A DNA stretch of 64,000 bases, taken from positions 2,885,001 to 2,949,000 of the forward strand of contig OZ020305.1 in the NCBI GenBank assembly GCA_963971305.1, read 5' to 3'. The notes under the pieces were generated by a model, which did no database searches, was not told where the DNA came from, and worked only from the letters and a program-made list of their open reading frames with translations. The position numbers and the translations under genes were made by a program. The DNA comes from Arcuatula senhousia (lineage: Eukaryota > Mollusca > Bivalvia > Mytilida > Mytilidae). This document shows positions 34,980-46,179 of the stretch, one piece after another (within the stretch, counting starts at the first letter, position 1; every line of letters begins with the position of its first letter).

Positions 34980-36784
34980 GCAAACGTGATCTGTAGTGTA
35001 GGGTATTCCGGACAACAGAAATTTGTAGTAGTTAAATTATATCGTTGAGCCTCAAGTCAAAGTATTACTGATGTCTCTCAAACAGGTTGTTTACATGCAC
35101 ATGGAACGAAGAACGAATCGATCCAGCCATCTTGTTTTCATAAAATAACATCACGAGTTCAATGCCTTATTGATAATTTTAAAACAATTTCACGTGAAAT
35201 TATATCATTAAGATCGCAAAATGTTTGCATGGTTCATAAAATCATAAGTAGAGAGTTGCCAAAACGATAAAACGATGAAAAAATTAACATATCTTGAAAA
35301 GTTCAATCTGTTTGTGTATATTATGCTGCTGAGATAAAAATAGTTCGCGCAGTAATATAAGAAATTTAACTGCAGTAACAGCTATTATAGCGCGATAATG
35401 CACAGCATGGTGACTTTTCGGTATTTTTTTTTAAATTGATCATTGATAAAATTTTACACAGACTCAAATTTATTCACAAACTGGCATTAACATCATTCCT
35501 CATGACGAACTATTTTACATCCTATTATGCAACATACGAATCGTTATGCAATCGACAACAGGGTGAATCTAAGTATACATCTAGAATAGATATTCGAGAA
35601 TAGGTCTCTCGTATGAAAAGTACGACTTAGTCCATTATTTCTTTTAAATACAGTAACGTGGTCAATATGGGTTCCCGGTATGGGTTAGACTGAAATAGAT
35701 TGAATGTGGTGGCGGGATGAACTATACAAGTATACAACACAATATTTTCATACAGGGCGAGGCTCTTTTTAAAGTCTTCTTTTTTGTCGAATTGAAATTT
35801 AAAGATTTCCTGTTATGATACTGCATTAAAATGGCATTTGAACAGTTGAAGTATTTTATTTTGTTTTGGATAGATTCCATTCTTATACAGTTTATCTGTA
35901 CTACTGCGGTTATCAATTGAGATAAGGACTGGGTCGTACTATTCACTACTGGCAGGGGTCATCAAGGGTCATTTCAATAGTACAAGGCAAGTCTATTCTT
36001 TTTGTATTGGTTAAGCAAGGTATAAAATGTTTTTTTTTCTGTATTTTTCTAAACGACTATTGCCGTTTATATTTATTTTTGATGCGTATTATTTCTTCGA
36101 AAATGTTAGCATGACTTTGATAAGGGCGGCCATGTCAAGATACGGTCTGGGACAGATGTTATGGATGCCACGTATAATTAGATATATGACATAAATTGTA
36201 ACCAAACTTGTGTATTGTAAACAATTGAAACGCAATTTTAGACACGAAATGAAATGTTTCCAATGCTTCTCTCTTTAATATTGAGCCCAGAATCGTCAAC
36301 TAAAGATAAAGTCCCAAATCGGATAAATACATACTGACATATGCTAAATGTATTGTTTGGCTGATTCAGCTATCACCAGAACATTTGACGTTATAATTAT
36401 TTCAACCGTGTCGTACTGATTTGCCTGTTTATATCTATCCGAAAAGACGCACGAATTCGAAGAACACAGTTTATATTAAAAGTCACTTTTGAAGTTTGTG
36501 CCATATTGGTTACATTATAGGTTTAGTTTGTTCTTGTCATTTTGTTAATAGGTAATCGAAAGAAAGAAAAAGGCATCTAAACATGATTATACAACACAAT
36601 TTATCTTATCTATCATTAGAATTCAGATTAAATGTGCCAACTCTTTTGATCCAACTTACAAAATACAGGTAAAAAGTTCAACGCAAGAAACTCATATCAT
36701 TATATATACTTCGTTAGTCTTTTATTTTCAGAGTACAATTTTTAAAAAAAGACTTTTGTTCTTACATGACGTGTATCATTTCAG
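34980..36784 (+). promoter_or_regulatory. Upstream region and leader of gene D
   Basis: No coding exon was seen. An acceptor (CATTTCAG then ATCAAA) at 36784 precedes the ATG at 36791. A possible matching donor is ATACAG then GTAAAAAG near 36667, which would give a leader intron of about 115 bp. TATATATA at about 36700 would then fall inside that intron, so the true start site remains unresolved. Confidence 0.35.
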
Positions 36785-36790
36785 ATCAAA

Positions 36791-39700
36791 ATGAGGTGTC
36801 TAGGGCTTTTACTTTTTGCGCCCCTAGTATTGGGAATACTTCAGTTCAGAGAAAGGGGTTACCTGAAACTTCCATACAACACTAACGGTCAGTTCGCAAT
36901 GCTTAGAGATGGAGCAACGAAGGCCAGATACCACCAGTCAACAAGGATGTTATATGTCATAGGTACGATGGACTGTTTGTACTTTCCACACAAGAATAAC
37001 AATTACAATTTTACTTGAATTGGAATCATTTTTAGGCAGAGCCTTATAGCGTCATAAAGCTATCTGATTTTCGCGTTTTTTCCGTCTAGACAGGGTAAAT
37101 CGGTCAGTCAATATTGCTACCAGAGGATCTATTACAGAACATTATTCGTGTGTTGTATTTTAAATGTTATACATTTTGTCTAAAATAGGAGGTACATATT
37201 TATACCCCAAACATAAATGCGATATAAATGTGCACTACATATCGTGTATCAATACTCGTTGACGTTTACTTAAGCATTTTTGACCTTTGACCTTTGATCA
37301 AGTGGGCGGAGCTTAATTACAGATTTCTTAACAAATGTGTAATTGTGCGGAGGAAACAAACAAAACTGATTTGCTATGTTTCAAGTTTTTGAAACACAGA
37401 TCGTGCTTAGATTTACTTCTACCTTTAAACGCTTTAGCGTTTGATTTGATTATTCGTCTGCAAAACCCTCATTAAGATAACCGTAAGGGATAAATACATG
37501 CCCTTATACATTTAGCATTCTAAAGGTTCGAAATCAAAAACGCTGTAATTCATTATGAGTTTCGCCATTGTTTTCAACCCAACAAAATGTATGTCTCTTT
37601 AGGTCAGGGTGCTGGAAAACTGCTGCACATCATCGAGTTAACGAACCCAGACGCTCCAGCCATTGTTTACACCCACCATTTTGATGGAATCACAGACGGA
37701 CAGATTACAGATGTTCAGGTCTGTCAAGATACCATTGCAGTTTCTTTAGCAAACAACCCGTACTACGAAAACGGCCATGTTGAACTCTTCCAGCCCTATA
37801 GCAAATTGGACCCTAAATTTACTTCATTAGGACGAGTAACTGGTAAGAGTGTTTTTTTAATTAATTTTGTTAAAACAAATGCTTAACAAACTTCAGAAGC
37901 AATTCTAATTTCCGTTTTGAAATTCACGTTAAGAAGGAAACAAATGGTCTTTGATAAAATGTAGAACTAGACGTTATATTGTTTTTAATTAAAGCACATA
38001 ACTTCTTGAAAAAACACAACAACGACGTACAACAAACAACTGTGCATACAAAGTCACGCCCCGGCTTATACATGTAGCTGCAGGTGATCACGATCACGCC
38101 TTTTTTCATTTGTTCATTTTGATCGACTTTACGTTTTCTGATTTAATTTGCATTTAAGAACGGACAATTACCAAAGAAGCAAACATCCTGGCACCATTCG
38201 AGTGTCCAAATTTCGAAGGGGCAACAACGAAACCGGCAAACACGAACAAGAACAGCACATAGTGAAAAGGAACACAAAACACAAAATCAACTGAACGGAA
38301 ATCAACAACGCGAACTCAAGTCGATCGTAAGAGTAAACTCGGGTGCTCCGGAAGCCGAGAGTAAATTATAATATTACACATTAATTTTGTATCTAAGAAA
38401 CAAAACACACAGTATTGCATATTTTATCTGCTAAACACGGTTGTTCTTTGTGACAAAATATGTTACAGGGCTATAAGATACATCTGCCTTATTGAACATT
38501 TTAAGATTATTTTTTTCTATATTTGTTGCTATATTTACCTTAATTTCTTTCCAGTCGGTCACTATCCAAAAGATATGGCCTTTACACCCGACTGTTCCAG
38601 ACTGGTCGTTGTCAACGAGGGACGACCAGGAACGTTTAACGGACAGCTCCTAGATAAGGAAGGGTCTATAACCATCATAGTAAGGAATGACCAAGGCTTC
38701 CCACCGGAAGTCAATGCTAACTTCGATACTTTTAACGACAGGTACAAATCTAGACACTTTATATAACAATTTCCTTTTGGAAAGATTGCCCGATTATCAA
38801 CACTTTACTGTCGGAATTGTCAGTTCATCTCATACAATGTTAATGTGTGAATTTTTGAGAACTTGGCATGTTACTTTAGATCTAGTCTGCTTATTATGTT
38901 AATTTAGATCTAGTCTGTTTATTGCTTCTCGACAGTGAAGCACTTTTTTGGCTTTTTAGACTATATGTAGTCTTTAAGCAGTTTTTCATATATTATTACG
39001 TACGTTTTTAGATTACAACTTGAGCTTCCTGCTGTCAGTTGTTCTTGTTGTGTTAACTAACTTTCAAACTTTTTACATTCTAATGCCAAGTGCCAAAACG
39101 ATAGATATTTCTAAAACAATTACTTTTTCAACATTTCAATATACCGTTGGTGAGTCTTAACACACGATAAAATATATGGGATTTTAACAGTATCTCAAAT
39201 TTTATACTCTACACATATGCCAAACATTTTTTTTACATTCATAAGAAAAATATGCTAAGTCAGGTTTATCTAATAACAAACTAAAGTACAGGGAATGTTT
39301 TAAATCATACATGTATTTTGTCTCGTTCATTTCATTAGAGCTTCAGAGTATCTAAGTAAAGGAGTCCGTTACGTGTACAGAGGGGATCCGATGGTTGATG
39401 CCGAGGCTCACAAATTTTCCTTTGACCTTGAACCTGAATCTGTAACTGTTGACTCCGATGGCCGATATGTTTATGTTTCGCTTCAGGTATGTTATATATA
39501 TTAGCATTTGTGCTTATTTGTGCAATTTTGAATAAAGAAGCTCTTTGGTAATTTTATTTCAGGAGCCATGCATACACCTGTTCGCCGAATAATAATAAAT
39601 AAAAACCATTAGAAATGGAAGCGCAACCCATGAAAGATACTCATACGCCTATTTCGTTTGTTTATTTACAATTATTATAAAAAAGTAGCTGCTGGTTGTA

Positions 39701-42700
39701 ACTCTTTGGCCATATTATTTATGGAGCCATAGACCTATGCTTGTTCACCGAATAAAAAAATCTTTATGCACGAACAAGCAACTCATAAAAAAGTACTTGT
39801 ACGCCAACCATTTTTGTATTTTTGAGATTATGAATAGGTTGCTTCGGGCTGTACCTATTTGTTCATATACATGTAATTTTAAAAGTCATAGACCTGTTTG
39901 ATGAATACAAACGACATCTATATAAACGACAAGTTAGCAACTCGAAAAATACTCGTACGTCCAAAATTTTGATTTTTTTTACCTTTGAGAGACTTCAAAA
40001 TTTATTATGATTCTTCATTCGTTTTTAATTTGTTACATGTTCTTATTGTTTTAGGAGAACAACGCTATTGTAAAGTTTGATTTGACAGTCAATAGATTCA
40101 TTGATATTTATGCTCTTGGTGTAAAGAATTGGACGAACTTTGATATGGACGCTAGCGATAGAGACGGAGGTTTGGTATTAATACTGGGGCTAAAATATCT
40201 AAACATTTATATGTTTCCTTTTGAAACTGGTTAAATGTGATTACAGATTATAATTTAAGAATAGAAATCATTTCATTATAGTAAAGCGTTTGCTTTCTCT
40301 CCGTTTTTGTTTTAATTTTACTTTTTCGATAAAGTTATATCAATAAAGTATTTTCAAAACAAAATTTGTTGAAAAATATCGAAAGTCGAACTTTTTTTTA
40401 TGCAAATTAATCATATGAAACTCGATTGTAAACGAAAGAAACGGCTTGGTTCACTAAGTACCATATTTGGTCTAAAATTGGGTACAAATGTGTAACTCGG
40501 TTTACTTGAACTATTTTGTGGTTAAAGCAATTTCAAAATTGTTATTAAAATATCCATATCCTTTTTTATTAGTTCATAAAAATAACAATTATTAAAATTC
40601 AACGGTTTGGTATAGGTTTTAGAAGATGCTGTAGAGATGTTAAGCCAAAGCTCTTATACATATAATTTTCCTTCGGTTCCAGGACCAAATATGTTTCGAT
40701 ACCCTATTTACTCATTCTACCAACCACGTGACATCAAATATGGTGAAATCAACGGTCAAGGTTACATTGTATCGGCTAACACGGGTGCCATGAGAGATTG
40801 GAGAAATGGCGTAGAAGGATTCGAGTTTTCTGATGGTAAACGTGCAAGAATAGTACAAAGAGGTGAGTGCGATTATACAGTATTATATAACGGTAGACTA
40901 GAACTTAAAGTTACCATCAACGTCAATCTTGTCTTGTCTGTACAAAGTTTTTACTTGCATAATGATCTGACGAAAACGATCTACTGAAATTAGACATTTT
41001 CAGATGACTCTTTTAAGGAGGAAATGGTTATGGCTTATTGAAAAAAAAGCTGAATGAGAAAAAGTGCCGCATGCTTGAACGGTCTTTTGACTTATCTGCT
41101 CGAGGTGTTGCATGTATTCAAAATAATAGAAACTAAATGGTCATATGGTAGATTGCCTCTTGTTTAATATTGTATTTCTTAACTTTATTTTCTATGGGTC
41201 CCATTGTACGGCTAACACTATTGTCTTGTACATATTTTTTATTTATTATCCAATCATCAATCATTGCGATATATTTTTTCTGTAGATAATTTGCTCGATG
41301 AAGCTAGAATTGATGCAAACACTTTGACCCAGTTAAGAACAGATACACAGCTAGGTAAGTCATTTAATATATAAGTCAGCAGTTCATTGGTGCTAAATCA
41401 AGACATGTAGAGTATATTTGTCATAATTATAATTTATTAAAGAAGTGGTCCTATATTACTTTATTTAAAAACCAACAGGTGCTTAATAGGTTAAAGTTAT
41501 GAAACCTTTCCCGTCATAATTTTAATGTGGGGCGTTCGATAACCTATCAAATCTTTAGACTTTATATTTTGTGCCTCTACCTTTCATCTTCCCTAATTCC
41601 GTTCAGAACCTTTGAAAAGTTGAGAAAACATTTCCCCGCCATAATTTAAAGTCCAAAAGGTCACAAACCTTTCCAAGTTTTTTTCCTTACTTTTACCCTT
41701 AATGATTAAAGTTTGGTTTTATTTTCGAAATTACCGCTTGATAAGTGAGCTGTGTCGCATACACTTATTTCACATCTCGGACATTATTTTCTATTAATGG
41801 TATCACATTTGAAACCCATTTTTGGGTAAATTATTTAAGCGAACAACCTTAACTATATCTCCAAAATATATCCTTAAATGTTTTCTTTAGCCACAATTTA
41901 TTTAATTATCAGATGATCCCAGTATTAACATCTTTTCGCCAAAATTTTAAGTTATATTACAATATTCAGTCTTGTTGTAATTTCCAAATGAATACAATTC
42001 AAGAGTTTAAAAAGTTATAATCAAATCGTTTTAGGACGACTCCACATGAGCATTTTCGATGGTTATAATTTCAACAATTTGATCGAGTACCCTCACGGCT
42101 TTGGAGGTAGGAGCCTTAGTATGTGGAACACCGTTACCATGCAGAGGGTTTATGATACTGGTGATGACCTTGAGCGGGAGGCTCTGGCTAAGTATGGCTC
42201 GACCTTCAATGGAGACGCCGTGTCTCTGTCCGTAAATAGTCCTAGTGATGAGCGGGATCTGAGATCTGATGATTATGTGAGTACCTGAAGGATATATTTT
42301 TTTCAGAAATAGGGACAGAAAAAAATCAAGTCAGTGGCCCTGAATCATTTTCGTTTATTATTCTTTATTTCAAAAACTTTTAAAAAAATCATAATACCTC
42401 AGCTCAAAATATTTTAGTGATGATTTTATGTTTAACAAATTGGTCCTTTTCGGATTGCCCATCGATACAGAACTTATTAATAACATTTTGGTCATACTTG
42501 ATTTAAAACAAACTTTTCTTTTATGTGAAATACTTTCCGTAGTTTGCTTACCTTAGTGTAAGCCTCGTTAAGCCTAGTCTTTCCGATGTCAACAATACGG
42601 TATTGAAATTGCTGTCCACATGCACGGAACAACCGTTTTCTTTTATAACTCATGTGAATTAAAAACACAAGTACAAAATGTAGTAAAACTATCAAAAGCA

Positions 42701-43503
42701 ATAAATTAATGAACCACACAAATTATTATTGGTGCCATCTGACATGATAACTGCCGTTGTAAAATATGATAACTTTGGTATAGTAACTTCAAATTGTTTG
42801 GTTAATTTTGATCAATTGAATGTACATTTGGCCATGTTGGTGATGTATATGCTATTTTGTCTTAAGGGACCTGAACCAACATGTCTTGACTTGGGAACTT
42901 TTAACGCTAATCCCGTAGTAGTCACAGGAACAAGATCGGGGATGATTTATGCCTACAGTCTTACCGGAACTGCCATGACCTTCCAGTCCGTTCACCGACG
43001 GGGCAATATCACTCAAACATGGAACACGCTATACACTGCTGGCAACGCCGGTGATGCTCTCATTACTGATATTGGGTAAGTTGTTTACACTACTGGCAAC
43101 ACACTAGATGATGCCTTACATGTATTATAGAACAAGAATGCAAGAAAAAATATTTGCTTTTTTACAATAACTGTATATTGAAAGAAGTAAGCATGGAATT
43201 TTACTTTCAAGGTGTTTTTGTCCTTTGTTACATGTATGCATGGTATTCTCTTATTCTCAACAAAAACGCATAAGCAGCATCTCGTAGAATAGTATAATAT
43301 TAAGAAGTATAAGACCTATTTCAATATTGGAGGATTTATTCCTTGCTTATTGCACATATCAATTAATAATTTTCTTATGTTTTTACAGATACGTCGATGC
43401 AGCTAATTCCCCGTCGAACGCCCCATTAGTATATGTCATAGCCTCGGGAACCAGCTCAGTCAGTCTCTACGACGTTTATGATGATGGAAATACGAAAAAA
43501 TAA
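36791..43503 (+). CDS. MSP130-like secreted protein, gene D (complete, 10 coding exons, 558 aa)
   Basis: Coding exons are 36791-36962, 37603-37842, 38555-38741, 39339-39486, 40055-40169, 40683-40862, 41286-41354, 42035-42276, 42867-43075 and 43389-43503. The total is 1677 nt, with five exon sizes identical to gene C (187, 115, 180, 69, 209, plus 115 for the last). Signal peptide MRCLGLLLFAPLVLG is followed by landmarks: VCQDTIAVSL, VGHYPKDMAFTPDCSRLVVV, LEPESVTVDSDGRYVYVSLQ, ENNAIVKFDLTVNRF, SFYQPRDIKYGE, SANTGA, GGRSLSMWNTVTMQRVYDTG, DLRSDDY/GPEPTC, GTRSGMIYAYSL and SGTSSVSLYDVY. It is the closest paralogue of gene C. The exon 5 donor (GTTTGG) is weak. There is no C-terminal anchor. AATAAA overlaps the stop. 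A secreted mineral-associated role is inferred from family. Confidence 0.9.
37281..37300 (+). promoter_or_regulatory. Nuclear-receptor DR1-type motif in gene D intron 1
   Basis: TGACCTTTGACCTTTGATCA contains two AGGTCA half-sites (reverse strand) spaced by one base and a third near-match. DR1 elements bind RXR/HNF4-type receptors (established). Function here is inferred from motif alone. Confidence 0.3.
38160..38360 (-). mobile_element. Family-1 retroelement tail in gene D intron 2
   Basis: On the minus strand it reads GCTTCCGGAGCACCCGAG, CGACTTGAGTTCGCGTTG, GCCGGTTTCGTTGTTGCC and GAATGGTGCCAGGATG, the family-1 tail in order. It is antisense to gene D. Confidence 0.6.
41740..41800 (+). mobile_element. 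Short family-2 retroelement tail end in gene D intron 7
   Basis: GTGTCGCATACACTTATTTC and ACATCTCGGACATTATTTTC match the terminal part of the family-2 tail (17935-17965 and 50135-50175). Confidence 0.5.
43032..43115 (+). repeat. Decayed 54-bp duplication across the exon 9 donor of gene D
   Basis: TACACTGCTGGCAAC in exon 9 (43032) recurs as TACACTACTGGCAAC at 43086 in the intron, 54 bp on, and is followed by a diverged GATGATGCCT that parallels the exon GATGCTCTC. It occupies the same place as the 57-bp array of gene C. Confidence 0.6.
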
Positions 43504-43779
43504 ATAAAACATAACAATTGTATCATGTTTAATAAAATTCTTAAAAGCCATTTGATACTTACATTAGTTCATGATTCCTATATTATGCACCATACCTATT
43601 GCATTGTAATGGGTTCAGTTCAAATCCAGAAAAGAAAAAAAAACATTTAAAATCATTAAGAGGGTAGATTAATTAACGTTTGATGGTAATTTAAACAATT
43701 TGCCTTATAAAAATAAGGCTGTAATGAAAATAAGTAAAAGTAGATGAAGACTAGTGTTTGATGGTTTTCTAAACCCCTT

Positions 43780-44895
43780 TCATACTGCCAAAAATGCGGC
43801 AGAAAAAACGGAAACCCCTCCATTCTGCAATACTTCGCCTGATACCTGTTCGTGCTTCATGAAAATTTCATCCTTCTGTTTCAACTGCAGAACAACAGAA
43901 AAACCACCTTGCTTCCAGTTCCCGGCTATAGCATAGCCTAGCGGCTGGTCATTTATCCACAGTCGGGCATGGAAATTCTTTTCGTTTGCTCTCAGAGTGT
44001 AGGATATTAGATAAAGGCCGGATTTCGGAACAGTAAATATCCCAGTCGCCGTACTGTAGGCTTTGCCTCTGTTGAGTTGCACGTCATTGAATTTGATTAT
44101 TTCGCTTCCTGACATTGTAGTAAAGGTAGAGGTAGAACCATTACGATATCCAGTAAACGCAGGTCTTTCTTCTGAAATATTTATTAATGAAAGACGTATA
44201 GGACATTCTTTGTCAGCTAGGTAAATAATTGAAGAAGAACCGAATGCATAAAAATGTCACTTAAAGTAACCACACACAACCATGCCACAACCTGGTAGTT
44301 TAATAGGAATGTTATATTCACGGTTTCTGCAGTGGTGGTGTTGTACAAATACATGTTTATTGCTATTTTTGAGACTGAAGAGCATTACCGCCTCTGCCTA
44401 GTTCTTACTGAAATCAAGCAATTGCGTTCTGCTTTTTTACGTTAAATAAATCTGCTGTTGAATTCCTTCTCTGTAGGATTATAAGTATACTTGTATTGCA
44501 AGAAAGGACTCCAAAATTTCTCACAATGGTAGATTTAAATTATCATAAAATACAGTTTGAAATACTAATGTTGTAAATTTTTGGTTGTTTTGGCTTACAT
44601 CTACCTTTCAAACACGACAAAATAGATTCACAATACTATCGTTTTATTCAGATGTATTTGGTTTAAAATTACAAAAGTACATATTTGTAAAACATGCCTC
44701 GTTACTTTTCTCAGCTTTGCAAGACTCGAGTTGACTCAATATATCTTTTTGTGTATTTTCAATTTCCTTCAAACGGTCGACAATTAGCGAATACAAAGGC
44801 GGATCTTCAGAAACAGATGGAACATTACTTCTGTCTCCACTAGCAGATACTGTCAATATCAGAACACTCAACATAATTACTTCAACTGATTCCAT
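43780..44895 (-). CDS. Secreted C1q-domain protein (2 exons, 193 aa)
   Basis: Exons are 44895-44706 and 44171-43780 (582 nt). The junction (AAAA/GTAACG ... TTTCAG/AAG) keeps frame in phase 1. Residues 1-19 form a signal peptide (MESVEVIMLSVLILTVSAS). About 33-62 form a heptad-like coiled coil (YSLIVDRLKEIENTQKDI). About 65-193 form a C1q domain starting RPAFTGYR, through VQLNRGKAYSTATGIFTVPK, SGLYLISYTLRANEK and the closing strand SVFSAAFLAV. There is no collagen region. Bivalve genomes carry very large sets of such short C1q-domain proteins, used as secreted pattern-recognition lectins, and some occur in shell or extrapallial fluid (family knowledge). The gene converges on gene D, the stop codons being 277 bp apart. 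Its specific ligand is unknown. Confidence 0.9.
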
Positions 44896-45524
44896 GGTTA
44901 ATTGAACGTGACAATATGCAGAAAGAAACAGCTATTCTGTTGGGTTATGATCCGCTGTACACAAAAAGTACCATTTCCGTTCATCAGAAAGCCAATATGT
45001 CCGTTAAACATCCGGAATTCATCAATTTAAGTATTTGTGAAACGGACAAGTGAATCCAGTGTCCTTCATACAGACAATACATAATAGTGTGCGTAATGTT
45101 CCATGCTTCCAATCAAAGCCTTCAATATTATGAAGACAACTAAAATAGAATTTTGAAATTAAAAGTCTTCAAACAATGTTTTAAAATATTTAAGAATTAA
45201 GTTTCAAATCATTCAGAAGATTTAAGAAAAAAACATATTGAGACGAAAAAATCACGAATGTACCATGTGTACATAAAAGTACAATAAACGGAATAGAAAT
45301 AAATCACAAAAATGAGTAAAAAAATCAACATATAGTATATACAGGTAAACATGTACATGGACATGCTAATATTTTGATGGTTTTTCATTAATTTTCATTC
45401 AATAAAATAACATTTATCAAAAATATGTAAGTCGAAATGGTAAGTGTTTGGCTGGTTGTTGAACTGAGATGATCATCCAATATCCCTAGTAGGTCTCATA
45501 ACTGTAATGTAGTTTGTGTTACAA

Positions 45525-45600
45525 TCGGACCCGGCATAATATCGCAATGGAAGAGAAAGGTTTGGCGCAATAAAACCTGGTTTAAGAAAACATTTCTTTT
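45525..45600 (-). repeat. Dispersed repeat family 3 fragment
   Basis: AATGGAAGAGAAAGG, GGCGCAATAAAACC and TGGTTTAAGAAAAC on the plus strand correspond to the reverse of the family-3 units near 24.7-25.1 kb. Confidence 0.45.
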
Positions 45601-45610
45601 GAAATGCAAA

Positions 45611-45795
45611 GTTAATTTGGATATGCTATATATCGATATTTCAAGGAGTAACCTCTCATCAGTAGCATTTATATCAAAACATTGGAAGGTCAAATCCAAA
45701 AATGTTGAAAACGAAAAGTACTCAAAACCAAAACGTTCGAACAAGGAAGCCAAATCCAGCACCGAGGATATCGACCATGTGCATTACAAGGAAAG
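45611..45795 (+). repeat. Direct repeat, copy 1 of 2 (185 bp)
   Basis: It starts GTTAATTTGGATATGC and ends CATTACAAGGAAAG. The second copy begins exactly 382 bp downstream at 45993 and appears identical along its length. Open frames crossing it on both strands are duplicated with it and are not convincing genes. Diverged relatives occur near 10421-10480 and 24090-24165. Confidence 0.8.
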
Positions 45796-45992
45796 AAACC
45801 TGGTGTTTTAAACAATTTTGAATTTAAAAATCGGAAATTTAAGCAACAAAAATATTAGAAATTTTATGGTAAATCGTGTCAGACAAGTCTGACGACCGGG
45901 CTTGTGATTACCCTCGGGGACCTCTGGTCCACCAGCAGCGGTTATCGCCCAGTGGTTTCAAAATTACAAATACCAAAACGCGGGTATGAACG

Positions 45993-46177
45993 GTTAATTT
46001 GGATATGCTATATATCGATATTTCAAGGAGTAACCTCTCATCAGTAGCATTTATATCAAAACATTGGAAGGTCAAATCCAAAAATGTTGAAAACGAAAAG
46101 TACTCAAAACCAAAACGTTCGAACAAGGAAGCCAAATCCAGCACCGAGGATATCGACCATGTGCATTACAAGGAAAG
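45993..46177 (+). repeat. Direct repeat, copy 2 of 2 (185 bp)
   Basis: This is the second copy of the 45611-45795 repeat, at an offset of 382 bp. The 197 bp between the copies includes a G+C-richer segment (GACGACCGGGCTTGTG ... ACCAGCAGCGGTTATCGCCC). It reads like an insertion or duplication event with very recent copies. Confidence 0.8.
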
Positions 46178-46179
46178 GA

